Source: Streptomyces sp. A0642 (GTDB taxonomy: Bacteria > Actinomycetota > Actinomycetes > Streptomycetales > Streptomycetaceae). From it: a stretch of DNA of 64,000 nt. Position 1 is the stretch's first letter; the number at the start of each line of letters is the position of its first letter. The stretch is from positions 168,850 to 232,849 of the forward strand of contig NZ_SSBL01000010.1 in assembly GCF_004795105.1 (NCBI RefSeq). The letters are read 5' to 3'. Under the pieces are notes generated by a model. That model made no database searches. It saw only the letters and a list, made by a program, of their open reading frames with translations, and was not told the DNA's origin. This document shows, piece after piece, positions 7,508-16,366 of the stretch. A program made the translations under genes and the position numbers.

Positions 7508-9028
7508 TCAGTGCACCGCGGGTACGAACGCGGAGAGGTCCGAAGCGAGCTCCTCGTGCACCCGGGCCTTGAGCAGGGTGCCCTCGGACGTGTGCTCCTC
7601 GGAGATCACCTCGCCCTCGGCGTGCACCCGGGAGACGAGTCCGCCCTGGGTGTACGGCACGAGTGCCTCGATCTCGACCGACGGCCTCGGCAGCTCGCGG
7701 TCGATGAGCGCGAGCAGCTCGTCGATACCGGCACCGGTCCGGGCCGACACGGCGATCGCGTGCTTCTCGTTGCGCAGCAGCCGCTGGAGGACCAGTGGGT
7801 CCGCCGCGTCCGCCTTGTTGATCACCACGATCTCGCGCACGTCCACCGCGCCCACCTCGCGGATCACCTCGCGCACCGCGGCGAGCTGCTCCTCCGGCAC
7901 CGGGTGCGAGCCGTCCACCACGTGCAGGATGAGATCGGATTCGCCGACCTCCTCCATGGTGGAGCGGAACGCCTCGACCAGGTGGTGCGGCAGGTGCCGT
8001 ACGAACCCGACGGTGTCGGCGAGGGTGTAGATCCGCCCGCTCGGCGTCTCGGCCCGGCGCACGGTCGGGTCGAGAGTGGCGAACAGGGCGTTCTCCACCA
8101 GGACACCCGCACCGGTCAGCCGGTTGAGCAGCGAGGACTTGCCCGCGTTGGTGTAGCCGGCGATGGCGACCGAGGGCACCTTGTTGCGCTTGCGCTCCTG
8201 GCGCTTGATCTCGCGGCCGGTCTTCATCTCCGCGATCTCCCGGCGCATCTTCGCCATCTTCTCGCGGATCCGTCGCCGGTCCGTCTCGATCTTGGTCTCA
8301 CCGGGACCGCGGGTGGCCATACCGCCACCGCCGCTGGAACCGCCGCCGCCCATCTGACGGGACAGCGACTGGCCCCAGCCGCGCAGGCGCGGAAGCATGT
8401 ACTGCATCTGTGCCAGCGACACCTGCGCCTTGCCCTCGCGGGACTTGGCGTGCTGGGCGAAGATGTCGAGGATCAGAGCGGTCCTGTCGACCACCTTGAC
8501 CTTGACGACGTCTTCCAGGTGGATCAGCTGGCCGGGGCTGAGCTCACCGTCGCACACGACGGTGTCCGCCCCTGTTTCGAGAACGATGTCACGCAGTTCG
8601 AGCGCCTTGCCGGAACCGATGTAGGTGGCCGGGTCCGGCTTGTCGCGACGCTGGAAGACGGCGTCGAGCACCTGGGCTCCGGCCGTCTCGGCGAGTGCCG
8701 CGAGCTCGGCGAGCGAGATCTCCGCGTCGTGCACCGTGCCGGAGGTCCAGACACCGACCAGCACGACGCGCTCCAGGCGCAGCTGTCGGTACTCGACCTC
8801 GGTGACGTCCTCGAGTTCGGTCGAGAGTCCCGCCACGCGCCGCAGGGCGGCGCGGTCGGAGCGGTCCAGCTGGTCGCCGTCCCGCGCTCCATCGATCTCG
8901 TGGCTCCAGGCGACGTCCTCTTCCATCAGGGCGTCGGCCCGAAGGCTTTCGGTGAGGCTCTCGGTGACATTCTCCGTGGCACTCTGCGCGTCCCGCGCGT
9001 CCTGGGGAAGGGAAGAAGAGGAGGTCAT
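7508..9028 (-). CDS. hflX: Ribosome-associated GTPase HflX
   Basis: HflX binds the 50S subunit and splits stalled or hibernating ribosomes under stress. The 506-residue protein shows the N-terminal HflX domain (GSGKALELRDIVLETGADTV), then a basic linker with GPGETKIETDRRRIREKMAK. The Ras-like G domain follows, with G1 GYTNAGKSSLLN (about residue 290), G3 DTVGFVRHLP and G4 NKADAAD. A glycine run (MGGGGSSGGGG) lies between the halves. ATG 9028 is supported by AAGGA upstream and by a typical acidic Streptomyces N-terminal extension. The gene follows the M1 peptidase on the same strand, and its leader contains the 36-bp tandem repeat. Confidence 0.95.
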   Translation of the reverse strand: MTSSSSLPQDARDAQSATENVTESLTESLRADALMEEDVAWSHEIDGARDGDQLDRSDRAALRRVAGLSTELEDVTEVEYRQLRLERVVLVGVWTSGTVHDAEISLAELAALAETAGAQVLDAVFQRRDKPDPATYIGSGKALELRDIVLETGADTVVCDGELSPGQLIHLEDVVKVKVVDRTALILDIFAQHAKSREGKAQVSLAQMQYMLPRLRGWGQSLSRQMGGGGSSGGGGMATRGPGETKIETDRRRIREKMAKMRREIAEMKTGREIKRQERKRNKVPSVAIAGYTNAGKSSLLNRLTGAGVLVENALFATLDPTVRRAETPSGRIYTLADTVGFVRHLPHHLVEAFRSTMEEVGESDLILHVVDGSHPVPEEQLAAVREVIREVGAVDVREIVVINKADAADPLVLQRLLRNEKHAIAVSARTGAGIDELLALIDRELPRPSVEIEALVPYTQGGLVSRVHAEGEVISEEHTSEGTLLKARVHEELASDLSAFVPAVH

Positions 9029-9128
9029 TGGATCCTTACGTCGATAGGAATGAGCTACATCAGTCACAACGCGTGACCTCCCGGAATGATTCCCCGGGGA
9101 TTTCTCCCGGGGTCCCTCCGGTCCGGCC

Positions 9129-9250
9129 GCCGCAGCGACTCGACCGGTTCCCTCCGGCCCGGCCGCCGTGGCGACCCGACTGGATTCCTCCGGTCCCGCC
9201 GCCGTGGCGACCCGACTGGATTCCTCCGGTCCGGTGCCGTGGCGACCCGT
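9129..9250. repeat. 36-bp imperfect tandem repeat, about 3.4 copies
   Basis: Copies begin at about 9129, 9165, 9201 and 9236 (the last one truncated, with a 35-bp period). The core of each is GCCGTGGCGACCCGACTGG, followed by a short TTCCTCCGGTCC segment. The first copy is the most diverged; the second and third are nearly identical, which suggests recent expansion. The array lies in the 249-bp gap between the M1 peptidase gene and hflX, in the untranslated leader of hflX. It is not a CRISPR because the units are contiguous without spacers. Confidence 0.9.
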
Positions 9251-9277
9251 CGATAGTGGCACGGCGGGCCCCGCCCG

Positions 9278-10738
9278 TCACGCGGGTTTCCCGCCGCCCA
9301 CGGGCGCGGTGCTCACCCAGTCCGGGTGGCCCGGCATGGGGGGCGTCTTCTCGCCGTACAGCCATCCGTCGAAGAACGCGGTCAGATCGCGTCCGGCCAC
9401 CCGGGACGCCAGGGCGGTGAAGTCGGCCGTGGCGGCGTTGGAATCGCGGTGCTTGCGCACCCAGAGCCGTTCCAGCCGGTCGAATGCGCCCTTGCCGATC
9501 TCCTGGCGGAGGGCGTACAGGACCAGTGCGCTTCCGTCGTACACCACCGGCCGGAACAGGCTGATCTTCTCGCCCGGCGCGGGTGCGGCGGGGCGGGCCG
9601 GGGGGCCGCCGGCGCGACGCCAGCCGTCCGAGCGGGTGTAGGCGTCACGCATCCGGCGCTCCAGCGGCTTGTCGCCGTGCTCCTCGGCGTAGCGCGCCTC
9701 GTACCAGCTGGCGTGTCCCTCGTTGAGCCAGAGATCGGACCAGGTCCGCGGGGAGACGCTGTCGCCGAACCACTGGTGGGCCAGCTCATGGACCATGACC
9801 GAGTCGACGTACCACTCGGGGAAGCCGTCGGTGAACAGGCGGCGCTCGAAGAGGGAGAGCGTCTGGGTCTCCAGCTCGAACCCGGTCTCCGTGTCGGCGA
9901 CCAGCACGCCGTAGTTCTCGAAGGGGTAGCGGCCTACCTGCTGTTCCATCCATTCCAGCTGGCCGGGGGTTTTCTTCAGCCAGCGTTCCAGCTTCTCCCG
10001 GTCGGCGGCCGGTACGACGTCGCGCACGGGCAGCCGGTGCGGGCCGGTGCGCTCCACGACGGCGGACCGGCCGATGCTGACCTGGGCCAGCTCGGTGGCC
10101 ATCGGGTGGTCGGTCCGATAGGTCCAGGTGGTGCGGTCGCCGTGCCGGAACCGCCCGGTGCGCCGACCGTTGGCCACCACGGTCAGCTCCTGCGGGGCGG
10201 TGACGTGGAAGGTGAAGTACGCCTTGTCCGCGGGGTGGTCGTTGCCGGGGAAGACGCGGTGCCCGGCGTCGGCCTGGTTGGCCATGGCGAGCCCGTCGGC
10301 GGTCCGCACCCACCCGCCGCTGTCGCGCTCGCCCGAGGGGTCGCTGGTGTGGCGGACGGTGATGCGCAGGGGGACGCCCGCGGGGAGGCTGCCCATCGGC
10401 TCGATGATCAGGTCCTCGTCCTCGGTCTCGAAGTCCGCGCGCAGTCCGTTGACGTGGACGGAGCGGACCGTGCCGTGCGCGAAGTCGAGGTTGATCCGGT
10501 CCAGCGGGTCGGTCGTCCGCGCGTCGATCGTGGTGACGGCGTCGAGCGGTTCGCTGTTGCGGCCGCGGTAGGTGAGGCCGATGTCGTAGGCGAGTACGTC
10601 GTATCCGGGGTTGCCGAGATGCGGGAAGAGCGGGTCCCCGATGCCGAGCGGCACCGGTGCGGGCAGGGTGGCGGCGACGAGGGTGGCCGATGCGGTGGCC
10701 AGCAGGGCGGCCCGCAGACGGCGGGAGAGGAACGGCAT
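9278..10738 (-). CDS. Secreted M1-family zinc metallopeptidase
   Basis: This 486-residue protein begins with a signal peptide (RRLRAALLATASATLVAATL) and should be exported. It has the gluzincin motif HELAH at 317-321 with the third zinc ligand Glu340 in LWLNEG, the spacing expected for M1 aminopeptidases. The usual M1 exopeptidase GAMEN motif appears as ETQTL, preceded by the family-like region YPFENYGVLVADTE. This resembles the short Streptomyces M1 branch that lacks the C-terminal ERAP1 domain. The product probably trims peptides outside the cell. It lies 178 bp downstream of the RelA/SpoT gene on the same strand. Confidence 0.9.
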   Translation of the reverse strand: MPFLSRRLRAALLATASATLVAATLPAPVPLGIGDPLFPHLGNPGYDVLAYDIGLTYRGRNSEPLDAVTTIDARTTDPLDRINLDFAHGTVRSVHVNGLRADFETEDEDLIIEPMGSLPAGVPLRITVRHTSDPSGERDSGGWVRTADGLAMANQADAGHRVFPGNDHPADKAYFTFHVTAPQELTVVANGRRTGRFRHGDRTTWTYRTDHPMATELAQVSIGRSAVVERTGPHRLPVRDVVPAADREKLERWLKKTPGQLEWMEQQVGRYPFENYGVLVADTETGFELETQTLSLFERRLFTDGFPEWYVDSVMVHELAHQWFGDSVSPRTWSDLWLNEGHASWYEARYAEEHGDKPLERRMRDAYTRSDGWRRAGGPPARPAAPAPGEKISLFRPVVYDGSALVLYALRQEIGKGAFDRLERLWVRKHRDSNAATADFTALASRVAGRDLTAFFDGWLYGEKTPPMPGHPDWVSTAPVGGGKPA

Positions 10739-10916
10739 GGACTACGGCTACCAGCGCCACCCCCGCCGTACCGGGACGGCGCGCACCGCGCCACCCGAAC
10801 GAGGACCGCCGCGGCGGAGGCCCGGCGGATCTGATGGGGGCTACCGCCACTCAGGCTGAGACGCGGACGGCCCCGGCGCCCGCCCCCGGCCACCGTGCCG
10901 GGCAGGCGTCTCGCGG

Positions 10917-13082
10917 TCAGATCGCGCCTGCCGGGTGCTGGGCGCGGCTCACGTCGTACACCCCCGGCACGTCGCGCATGGCGCGCATCAGCGCGGGCAG
11001 TCCGGCCGCGTCGGGGAGTTGCAGGGTGTACGTGTGGCGTACGCGCTGTTCGCTGGGGGGTTCGACGGTGGCGGAGATGACGGCCGCGTCCGCACCGGCG
11101 ATCGCCTCGGTGAGGTCGGCGAGGAGCCGGGGCCGGCCGAAGGACTCCGCGACCAGGGTCACCCGGCATTCGGCGGCGTCGCCCCAGCTCACGACGACCG
11201 GCACCCGGCCGACGGCCTCCATCCTGGCCACGACCGGGCACTCCAGGCGGTGCACGGTCACGGCGCCGCCGCGCACCGTGAAGCCGGTGACCTCGTCGGG
11301 GGGCACGGGGGTGCAGCAGCCCGCGAGACGCACCGTGGTGTCGGGCCGCTCGACCACGGCGCTCACGGTGCGGGGCGCCATGCCGGTCGGACCGGGGCGC
11401 GCGGGCCGGGAGGACCGGTCGGGCTGGGGGCCCGGACTGCCGCCTTCGGGCGCGCTGCCCTCGGCGGATTCGGCGGCCCCCGGGTGGGCGTCGAGCCAGC
11501 CGGTGATGGCGATGCGGGCGGTGGGCGTCCGCGCGTGGTCGAGCCAGTCGGGCGAGGGCCCGGACGCGGCGTCCTCGGCGAGGAGCGGCTGGACCGTGTC
11601 ACCGTCGCCGAGCACGGTGCTGAGGGTGGCCAGCCGGCCGTTCACCCGGGCCCCGATACAGCTGTGCGCGGCGTCCCCGTACTGCGCGTAGGCGGCGTCG
11701 ACGCAGGTGGCGCCCGCGGGCAGGCCGAGCGTTCCGCCGTCGGTGCGGAAGACGGTGATCTCACGGTCCTGGGCGAGGTCGGCGCGCAGGGTGGTCCAGA
11801 AGGTGTCGGGGTCGGGGGCGGACTGCTGCCACTGGAGCAGGCGGGAGAGCCAGCCTGGGCGGGTCGGGTCGGCCCGTTCGCCGTCGGTGGATTCGGCGCC
11901 CGGCGCGGCGTCGGCCGCGGACTCGGCGCTCGGGGCCGTGCCGTCCGCGGCGTACGGATTGCCCAGCGCGATCACGCCGGCCTCGGCGACCTTGTGCATG
12001 CGGTGGGTACGGATGAGGACCTCGGCGACCTCGCCGTCCGGACCCACCACCGCGGTGTGCAGCGACTGGTACAGGTTGAACTTGGGTGAGGCGATGAAGT
12101 CCTTGAACTCGGAGATCACCGGCGTGAAGCAGGTGTGGAGCTCCCCCAGGACGGCGTAGCAGTCGGCGTCCTCGGCCACGAGCACGAGCAGGCGCCCGAA
12201 GTCGCTGCCGCGCAGTTCGCCGCGTTTCATCCGGACCCGGTGCACGGAGACGAAGTGGCGTGGCCTGAAGGCTACTTCGGCGGTGATGCCCGCCTCCCTC
12301 AGCACGGAGGCGACCTTGTCCGCGACGGCGGTGAGAGGCTCCGCCGTAGCGGTCGCGGCCGAGATGAGGGCGCTGGTGTGTGCGTATTCCTCGGGGTGGA
12401 GGATGGCGAATACCAGATCCTCCAGCTCGGTCTTGAGCGCCTGCACACCGAGTCGTTCGGCGAGGGGGATCAGGACGTCCTGGGTGACCTTGGCGATGCG
12501 GGCCTGCTTCTCGGGACGCATCACGCCGAGCGTGCGCATGTTGTGCAGCCGGTCCGCGAGCTTGATCGACATCACCCGGACGTCGTCGCCGGTGGCGACG
12601 AGCATCTTGCGGAAGGTCTCCGGCTCGGCGGCGGCCCCGTAGTCGACCTTCTCCAGCTTGGTCACGCCGTCGACGAGGTAGCAGACCTCCTCGCCGAACT
12701 GCTCGCGCACCTGGTCGAGGGTCACCTCGGTGTCCTCGACCGTGTCATGGAGGAGGGACGCGGTCAGCGTGGTGGTCTCGGCGCCGAGCTCGGCGAGGAT
12801 GAGGGTGACCGCGAGCGGATGCGTGATGTACGGCTCGCCGCTCTTGCGCATCTGTCCGCGGTGCGAGCTCTCCGCGAGGACATAGGCCCGGTGCAGCACG
12901 GACAGGTCGGCGTCCGGGTGGTGGGCGCGGTGCGCCTCGGCGACGTGGGCGATGGCGTCCGGCAGCCGGTCCCGGGAGACCGGGCCCAGCAGGGCGACGC
13001 GGCCGAGTCTGCGCAGATCGATCCGGGGGCGGCCCCGTCTGCGGACGGGGGCGGCACCTGGATTGGTGGCCTCTGCGCTCAT
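10917..13082 (-). CDS. rshA: RelA/SpoT homologue, (p)ppGpp hydrolase with diverged synthetase half
   Basis: This 721-residue protein has an N-terminal HD hydrolase domain (His74 in SSHRGQ, His88 in YITHPL, His112-Asp113 in LLHDTVEDT, KLADRLHNMRTLG). A RelA_SpoT synthetase-like domain, a TGS domain (about 420-490) and a C-terminal ACT domain (about 640-715) follow. The hydrolase residues look intact. The synthetase region is diverged. The usual RxKxxxSIyxK block reads RPRHFVSVHRVRM, EVQIRT reads EVLIRT, and the AAHWxYK motif after AEAG is replaced by VIALGNPYA. In S. coelicolor the homologue beside dapF is rshA, distinct from the main relA. A 130-residue low-complexity linker near 555-600 also differs from classical Rel. 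ATG 13082 is followed by a typical N-terminus. Confidence 0.9.
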   Translation of the reverse strand: MSAEATNPGAAPVRRRGRPRIDLRRLGRVALLGPVSRDRLPDAIAHVAEAHRAHHPDADLSVLHRAYVLAESSHRGQMRKSGEPYITHPLAVTLILAELGAETTTLTASLLHDTVEDTEVTLDQVREQFGEEVCYLVDGVTKLEKVDYGAAAEPETFRKMLVATGDDVRVMSIKLADRLHNMRTLGVMRPEKQARIAKVTQDVLIPLAERLGVQALKTELEDLVFAILHPEEYAHTSALISAATATAEPLTAVADKVASVLREAGITAEVAFRPRHFVSVHRVRMKRGELRGSDFGRLLVLVAEDADCYAVLGELHTCFTPVISEFKDFIASPKFNLYQSLHTAVVGPDGEVAEVLIRTHRMHKVAEAGVIALGNPYAADGTAPSAESAADAAPGAESTDGERADPTRPGWLSRLLQWQQSAPDPDTFWTTLRADLAQDREITVFRTDGGTLGLPAGATCVDAAYAQYGDAAHSCIGARVNGRLATLSTVLGDGDTVQPLLAEDAASGPSPDWLDHARTPTARIAITGWLDAHPGAAESAEGSAPEGGSPGPQPDRSSRPARPGPTGMAPRTVSAVVERPDTTVRLAGCCTPVPPDEVTGFTVRGGAVTVHRLECPVVARMEAVGRVPVVVSWGDAAECRVTLVAESFGRPRLLADLTEAIAGADAAVISATVEPPSEQRVRHTYTLQLPDAAGLPALMRAMRDVPGVYDVSRAQHPAGAI

Positions 13083-13223
13083 GGGGCACCTCCGGCAACG
13101 TCGACCGGCGGTGGGAAGGTGCGGTCGCGCCTCCGGGGCCGGTGCTTGATGCTACCGACCCCACCACGCGGCGGAGCGCCGCTCTCGCCCAGCGTGAAAC
13201 GGATCACCCATTCGAGCGAAGCC

Positions 13224-14096
13224 CTACCCCTTGAGCGTTTCCAGCCATACCGGATCGATCATGCCCTCGGCGACGATCACGGCCGGTCCGGTCATCTCGA
13301 TCTCGCCGTCCGGGTGCTCGGTGATCACCAGGGTGCCGCCGGGCAGATCGACGGTGTACGTGACCGCGGCCCCGGTCTCCGCCGGGTCCGCCGCGTCCCG
13401 GCGGGCCGCGGCGACGGCCACCGCGCACGCGCCGGTTCCGCAGGAGCGGGTCTCGCCGGAACCGCGCTCGTGGACCCGCATCGCGACGTGGCGTGGACCG
13501 CGGTCCACGACGAACTCGATGTTGACCCCGTCGGGGTAGACGGCGGCGGGCGCGAAGGACGGCTCGGTGAACAGGTTCCCGGCATGCGCCAGGTCGTCGA
13601 CGAACGCGATCGCGTGCGGATTGCCCATGTTCACGTTGCGGGCGTCCCAGCTGCGGCCGCCGACGGTGACGGTGACCCCGTCGCCGGGGAGCAGGGCGCG
13701 GCCCATGGAGACGGTGACGTCGCCGTCCTTGGCCAGGTGCACCTTCTTCACGCCGCCGCGGGTGGCCACCGCGAGGTCGCCCTCCTCGACGGCTCCCACG
13801 TGCTGCAGATAGCGGGCGAAGACCCGCACGCCGTTGCCGCACATCTCGGCGACCGAGCCGTCGGCGTTGCGGTAGTCCATGAACCACTCGGTCTCGTCGG
13901 CCATGGCCCGCGCCTCGGGGTGGGCGGCGGACCGCACGACGTGGAGCAGACCGTCGCCGCCGATTCCGGCGCGACGGTCGCACAGCCCGGCGACGAGGGA
14001 CGCCGGCAGGTCCATGGCGTTGTCGGCGTCGGGGACGATCACGAAGTCGTTCTCGGTGCCGTGGCCCTTGAGGAAGGCGATCTGCGAGGTGGTCAC
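13224..14096 (-). CDS. dapF: Diaminopimelate epimerase
   Basis: DapF interconverts LL- and meso-diaminopimelate in the lysine and peptidoglycan pathway. The 290-residue protein carries the two catalytic cysteines, Cys86 in EMCGNGVR and Cys219 in RSCGTGAC, plus the substrate loop NVNMGNPH. This is a full-length cytoplasmic enzyme. GTG 14096 gives a family-typical N-terminus (TSQIAFLKGHGTENDF). No Shine-Dalgarno sequence is visible in front of it. A -10-like TACAGT sits six bases upstream, so the mRNA may be leaderless. It follows the small membrane protein gene on the same strand, 74 bp away. Confidence 0.96.
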   Translation of the reverse strand: MTTSQIAFLKGHGTENDFVIVPDADNAMDLPASLVAGLCDRRAGIGGDGLLHVVRSAAHPEARAMADETEWFMDYRNADGSVAEMCGNGVRVFARYLQHVGAVEEGDLAVATRGGVKKVHLAKDGDVTVSMGRALLPGDGVTVTVGGRSWDARNVNMGNPHAIAFVDDLAHAGNLFTEPSFAPAAVYPDGVNIEFVVDRGPRHVAMRVHERGSGETRSCGTGACAVAVAAARRDAADPAETGAAVTYTVDLPGGTLVITEHPDGEIEMTGPAVIVAEGMIDPVWLETLKG

Positions 14097-14102
14097 AGGA
14101 CA

Positions 14103-14108
14103 ACTGTA
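14103..14108 (-). promoter_or_regulatory. Candidate -10 element for a leaderless dapF transcript
   Basis: On the reverse strand TACAGT is followed by six bases and then the dapF GTG start. In Streptomyces this spacing is typical of promoters whose transcript begins at the start codon. There is no purine-rich ribosome-binding site to argue against it. A good -35 hexamer is not obvious. Confidence 0.4.
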
Positions 14109-14170
14109 CGAGCCCGCACCGACAGCCCGGTGAACCGGCCCGCCGCGGGGCGGATGGCCGCCCGGGCCGG

Positions 14171-14611
14171 TCAGCCCCGCAGTCGTGCCACGCGCCAGAC
14201 GGCCAGCGCGACCAGGACGGCGCACACGACGACGTACAGCGCGATCACCCGCCAGTCGGCCCGCTCCCCGGAAGACCGGGACGGCAGACCCGGCCAGGTG
14301 TGGCCGACGCGGCGGGCGGCCATCATGCCCCAGCCCGCGGCGCAGCAGCTGATCAGCAGTCCCAGCATGGCGACCACCGGGCCGCCGTCGCCCACCTCGA
14401 AGGCGAGGGGGAAGGCGAACATCAGCGATCCCAGCGCGGCGAGCATGACGATCGGCGCGAGCTGCCAGATGCGCATCCGCCGGGCGGGACGCAGCTCCAC
14501 CTCGACCTCGGGGGCCACGGCGAGCTCATCGGGCCCGTCGGGGCTCAGACGTCCTGCTCCGTGCTGCGCGTCCGGTGCGTCTTGTTCTGTGTCGCGAGGG
14601 CCGGCCTCCAT
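14171..14611 (-). CDS. Small integral membrane protein, unknown function
   Basis: This 146-residue protein has an acidic, soluble N-terminal 50 residues, followed by about three membrane segments: LAPIVMLAALGSLMFAFPLAF, PVVAMLGLLISCCAAGWGMM and VIALYVVVCAVLVALAVW. No enzymatic motif is visible. ATG 14611 is supported by GGGAGGG about ten bases upstream. It lies between miaA and dapF on the same strand; in S. coelicolor a hypothetical membrane protein occupies the same slot, so it is a conserved actinobacterial gene of unknown role. Confidence 0.8.
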   Translation of the reverse strand: MEAGPRDTEQDAPDAQHGAGRLSPDGPDELAVAPEVEVELRPARRMRIWQLAPIVMLAALGSLMFAFPLAFEVGDGGPVVAMLGLLISCCAAGWGMMAARRVGHTWPGLPSRSSGERADWRVIALYVVVCAVLVALAVWRVARLRG

Positions 14612-14718
14612 CGCCACGCGCCCTCCCAACTCGGACTCCACTGGTCGATCGATGCTCGATGATGGCACGCCGCAGGACGCCGGATTGACGGGCAGGGCTT
14701 CCCGATGCCATCACGTGA

Positions 14719-15663
14719 TCAGGCTGTAACCGCTCGTTCGACCAACGCCAGCGCAAGGCCGGGGAGTTCCCCGCGGTGCTCGGCGGCGCCGTTCAGCCAC
14801 TGGACGCGCGGGTCGCGGCGGAACCAGGAGTCCTGGCGGCGGGCGAAGCGTTTGGTGGCACGCACGGTCTCGGCGCGCGCCTCGTCCTCCGTGCACTCCC
14901 CCGCGAGGGCGGTGAGCACCTGCTGATAGCCGAGGGCCCGGGAGGCGGTGCGCCCCTCCCGCAGGCCCCGCGCCTCCAGGGCGCGTACCTCGTCCACGAG
15001 CCCGGCCTCCCACATCCGGTCGACGCGCAGGGCGATGCGCTCGTCGAGTTCGGGACGCGCCACGTCGACGCCGATCTGGACGGCGTCGTAGACCGGGTCG
15101 TCCCCCGGCAGGTTGGCGGTGAAGGGTTTGCCGGTGATCTCGATGACTTCGAGGGCCCGCACGATGCGGCGGCCGTTGCCCGGGAGGATCGCGCGGGCCG
15201 CCTCGGGGTCGGCCGCGCGGAGCCGCTCGTGCAGCGCTCCGGAGCCGTGCTCGGCGAGCTCCGCCTCGAGGGCGGCCCGGACGGCGGGGTCCGTGCCGGG
15301 GAACTCGAGAGCGTCGATCGCACCCTTCACGTACAGGCCGGAACCGCCCACCAGCACGGGTGTGCGGCCCTCGGCGAGCAGCCGGTCGATCTCGGCGCGG
15401 GCCAGGTGCTGGTACTCCGCGACGCTGGCGGTCTCGGTGACGTCCCAGATGTCCAGCAGATGGTGGGGGACGGAGCCGCGCTCGTCGAGCGTCAGCTTGG
15501 CGGTGCCGATGTCCATTCCCCGGTAGAGCTGCATGGAGTCGGCGTTGACCACCTCGCCCCCGAGCTGCTGAGCGAGGAACACCCCCAGGTCGGACTTTCC
15601 GGCTGCGGTGGGACCGACGACGGCGATGACCCGCGGAGCGGGAGCTGGACTTCTCACTGCCAC
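14719..15663 (-). CDS. miaA: tRNA dimethylallyltransferase MiaA
   Basis: MiaA adds a dimethylallyl group to A37 of tRNAs that read UNN codons. The 314-residue protein has the P-loop GPTAAGKSDLG at 17-27, the DSMQLYRGMDIGTAK tRNA/DMAPP motif, HHLLDIWD, and LVGGSGLYVKGAID. The GTG at 15663 gives a short leader before the P-loop, and the GTG two codons later is an alternative. There is no strong ribosome-binding site. MiaB, which methylthiolates the same base, is encoded a few genes upstream on the same strand. Confidence 0.96.
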   Translation of the reverse strand: MAVRSPAPAPRVIAVVGPTAAGKSDLGVFLAQQLGGEVVNADSMQLYRGMDIGTAKLTLDERGSVPHHLLDIWDVTETASVAEYQHLARAEIDRLLAEGRTPVLVGGSGLYVKGAIDALEFPGTDPAVRAALEAELAEHGSGALHERLRAADPEAARAILPGNGRRIVRALEVIEITGKPFTANLPGDDPVYDAVQIGVDVARPELDERIALRVDRMWEAGLVDEVRALEARGLREGRTASRALGYQQVLTALAGECTEDEARAETVRATKRFARRQDSWFRRDPRVQWLNGAAEHRGELPGLALALVERAVTA

Positions 15664-15916
15664 AGTCTCGCAAACCTCGGGGCCGTTCCCCGAATGAGCG
15701 GGGAATCGGAGAGGAACGGGCTGGGCCGGTCGGTGAGGGTGGCCGCCCCGTCACACTCCGCCGAGTAAAATGATGTCTACATATGGGTGCTTTCTCATGG
15801 TTCCACCGTTTGTCCTCGTGCACCGCCGATGCCGCGGACGGGAGTACGGGGCGGCGCGACGGGTAGCGGGACCTGGGAGAACACCCGCACGCAGCCCCCA
15901 GCAGAGAAGGTGTCCG

Positions 15917-16177
15917 ATGGGCTTCATGGACAATTTGAAGGCGAAGCTGAGCCCCGCCAAGGACAAGGTGAGCGACCTCGCGCAGCAGCACGGGGACAAG
16001 ATCGACCAGGGGCTCGACAAGGCCGCGCGGACGGTGGACGCGAAGACCAAGGGCAAGTACAGCGACAAGATCGTGACCGGCACGCAGAAGGCCAAGGAAG
16101 CCGTGGACCGGCTGTCCCAGAAGGACAGCGGCCGCACGCCGCCACCTCCGGGCAGCACGCCGCCCCCCGCCTCCTGA
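15917..16177 (+). CDS. MT0933-like antitoxin-family small protein
   Basis: This 86-residue, Lys/Asp-rich protein (GFMDNLKAKLSPAKDKVSDL at the N-terminus) matches the actinobacterial family annotated as MT0933 antitoxins. It is mostly predicted amphipathic helix with a Pro-rich tail (PPPPGSTPPPAS). ATG 15917 follows GAGAAGG. It is the only rightward gene between miaA and the dioxygenase-like gene, and no toxin-like partner is adjacent. The toxin-antitoxin role is therefore doubtful in this context. Confidence 0.75.
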   Translation: MGFMDNLKAKLSPAKDKVSDLAQQHGDKIDQGLDKAARTVDAKTKGKYSDKIVTGTQKAKEAVDRLSQKDSGRTPPPPGSTPPPAS

Positions 16178-16215
16178 CACCGGGCCGCGCGCGGGACGGC
16201 ACGACGCCATGACGG

Positions 16216-16239
16216 CCGGGGAGCGGCATCACTCCCCGG
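16216..16239. terminator. Hairpin between converging genes
   Basis: CCGGGGAG and CTCCCCGG form a perfect 8-bp stem around an 8-base loop, 39 bases after the antitoxin-like gene. It can end transcription from that gene and, on the other strand, from the dioxygenase-like gene. Confidence 0.6.
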
Positions 16240-16294
16240 TCGTGGTGTGTTCCGGCCAGGTCTCCGGCCCGGGTGATGTTCCGGCCGTCCTGTG

Positions 16295-16366
16295 GTCCGT
16301 TCCGCCTGCGAGGGGTGCGGTCAGGCCGTCGTGTCGTCCGTTCCGCCCTCGGCGGGTGCGGTCAGG
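16295..16366. repeat. 31-bp direct repeat with 41-bp period overlapping a gene end
   Basis: A block starting GTCCGTTCCGCC and ending GTGCGGTCAGG occurs at 16295-16325 and again at 16336-16366. The second copy includes the stop codon of the dioxygenase-like gene (16362). The downstream copy is thus a duplicated gene end, possibly a past slippage event. Confidence 0.7.

Noticed and set aside
9129..9250. CRISPR array
   Set aside because: Units are contiguous with no unique spacers and no cas genes are near, as also for the arrays at 29013, 30021 and 44833.
15770..15916. Longer start for the antitoxin-like protein
   Set aside because: The upstream in-frame sequence has no ribosome-binding site and is Arg-rich; ATG 15917 follows GAGAAGG and matches the family start.
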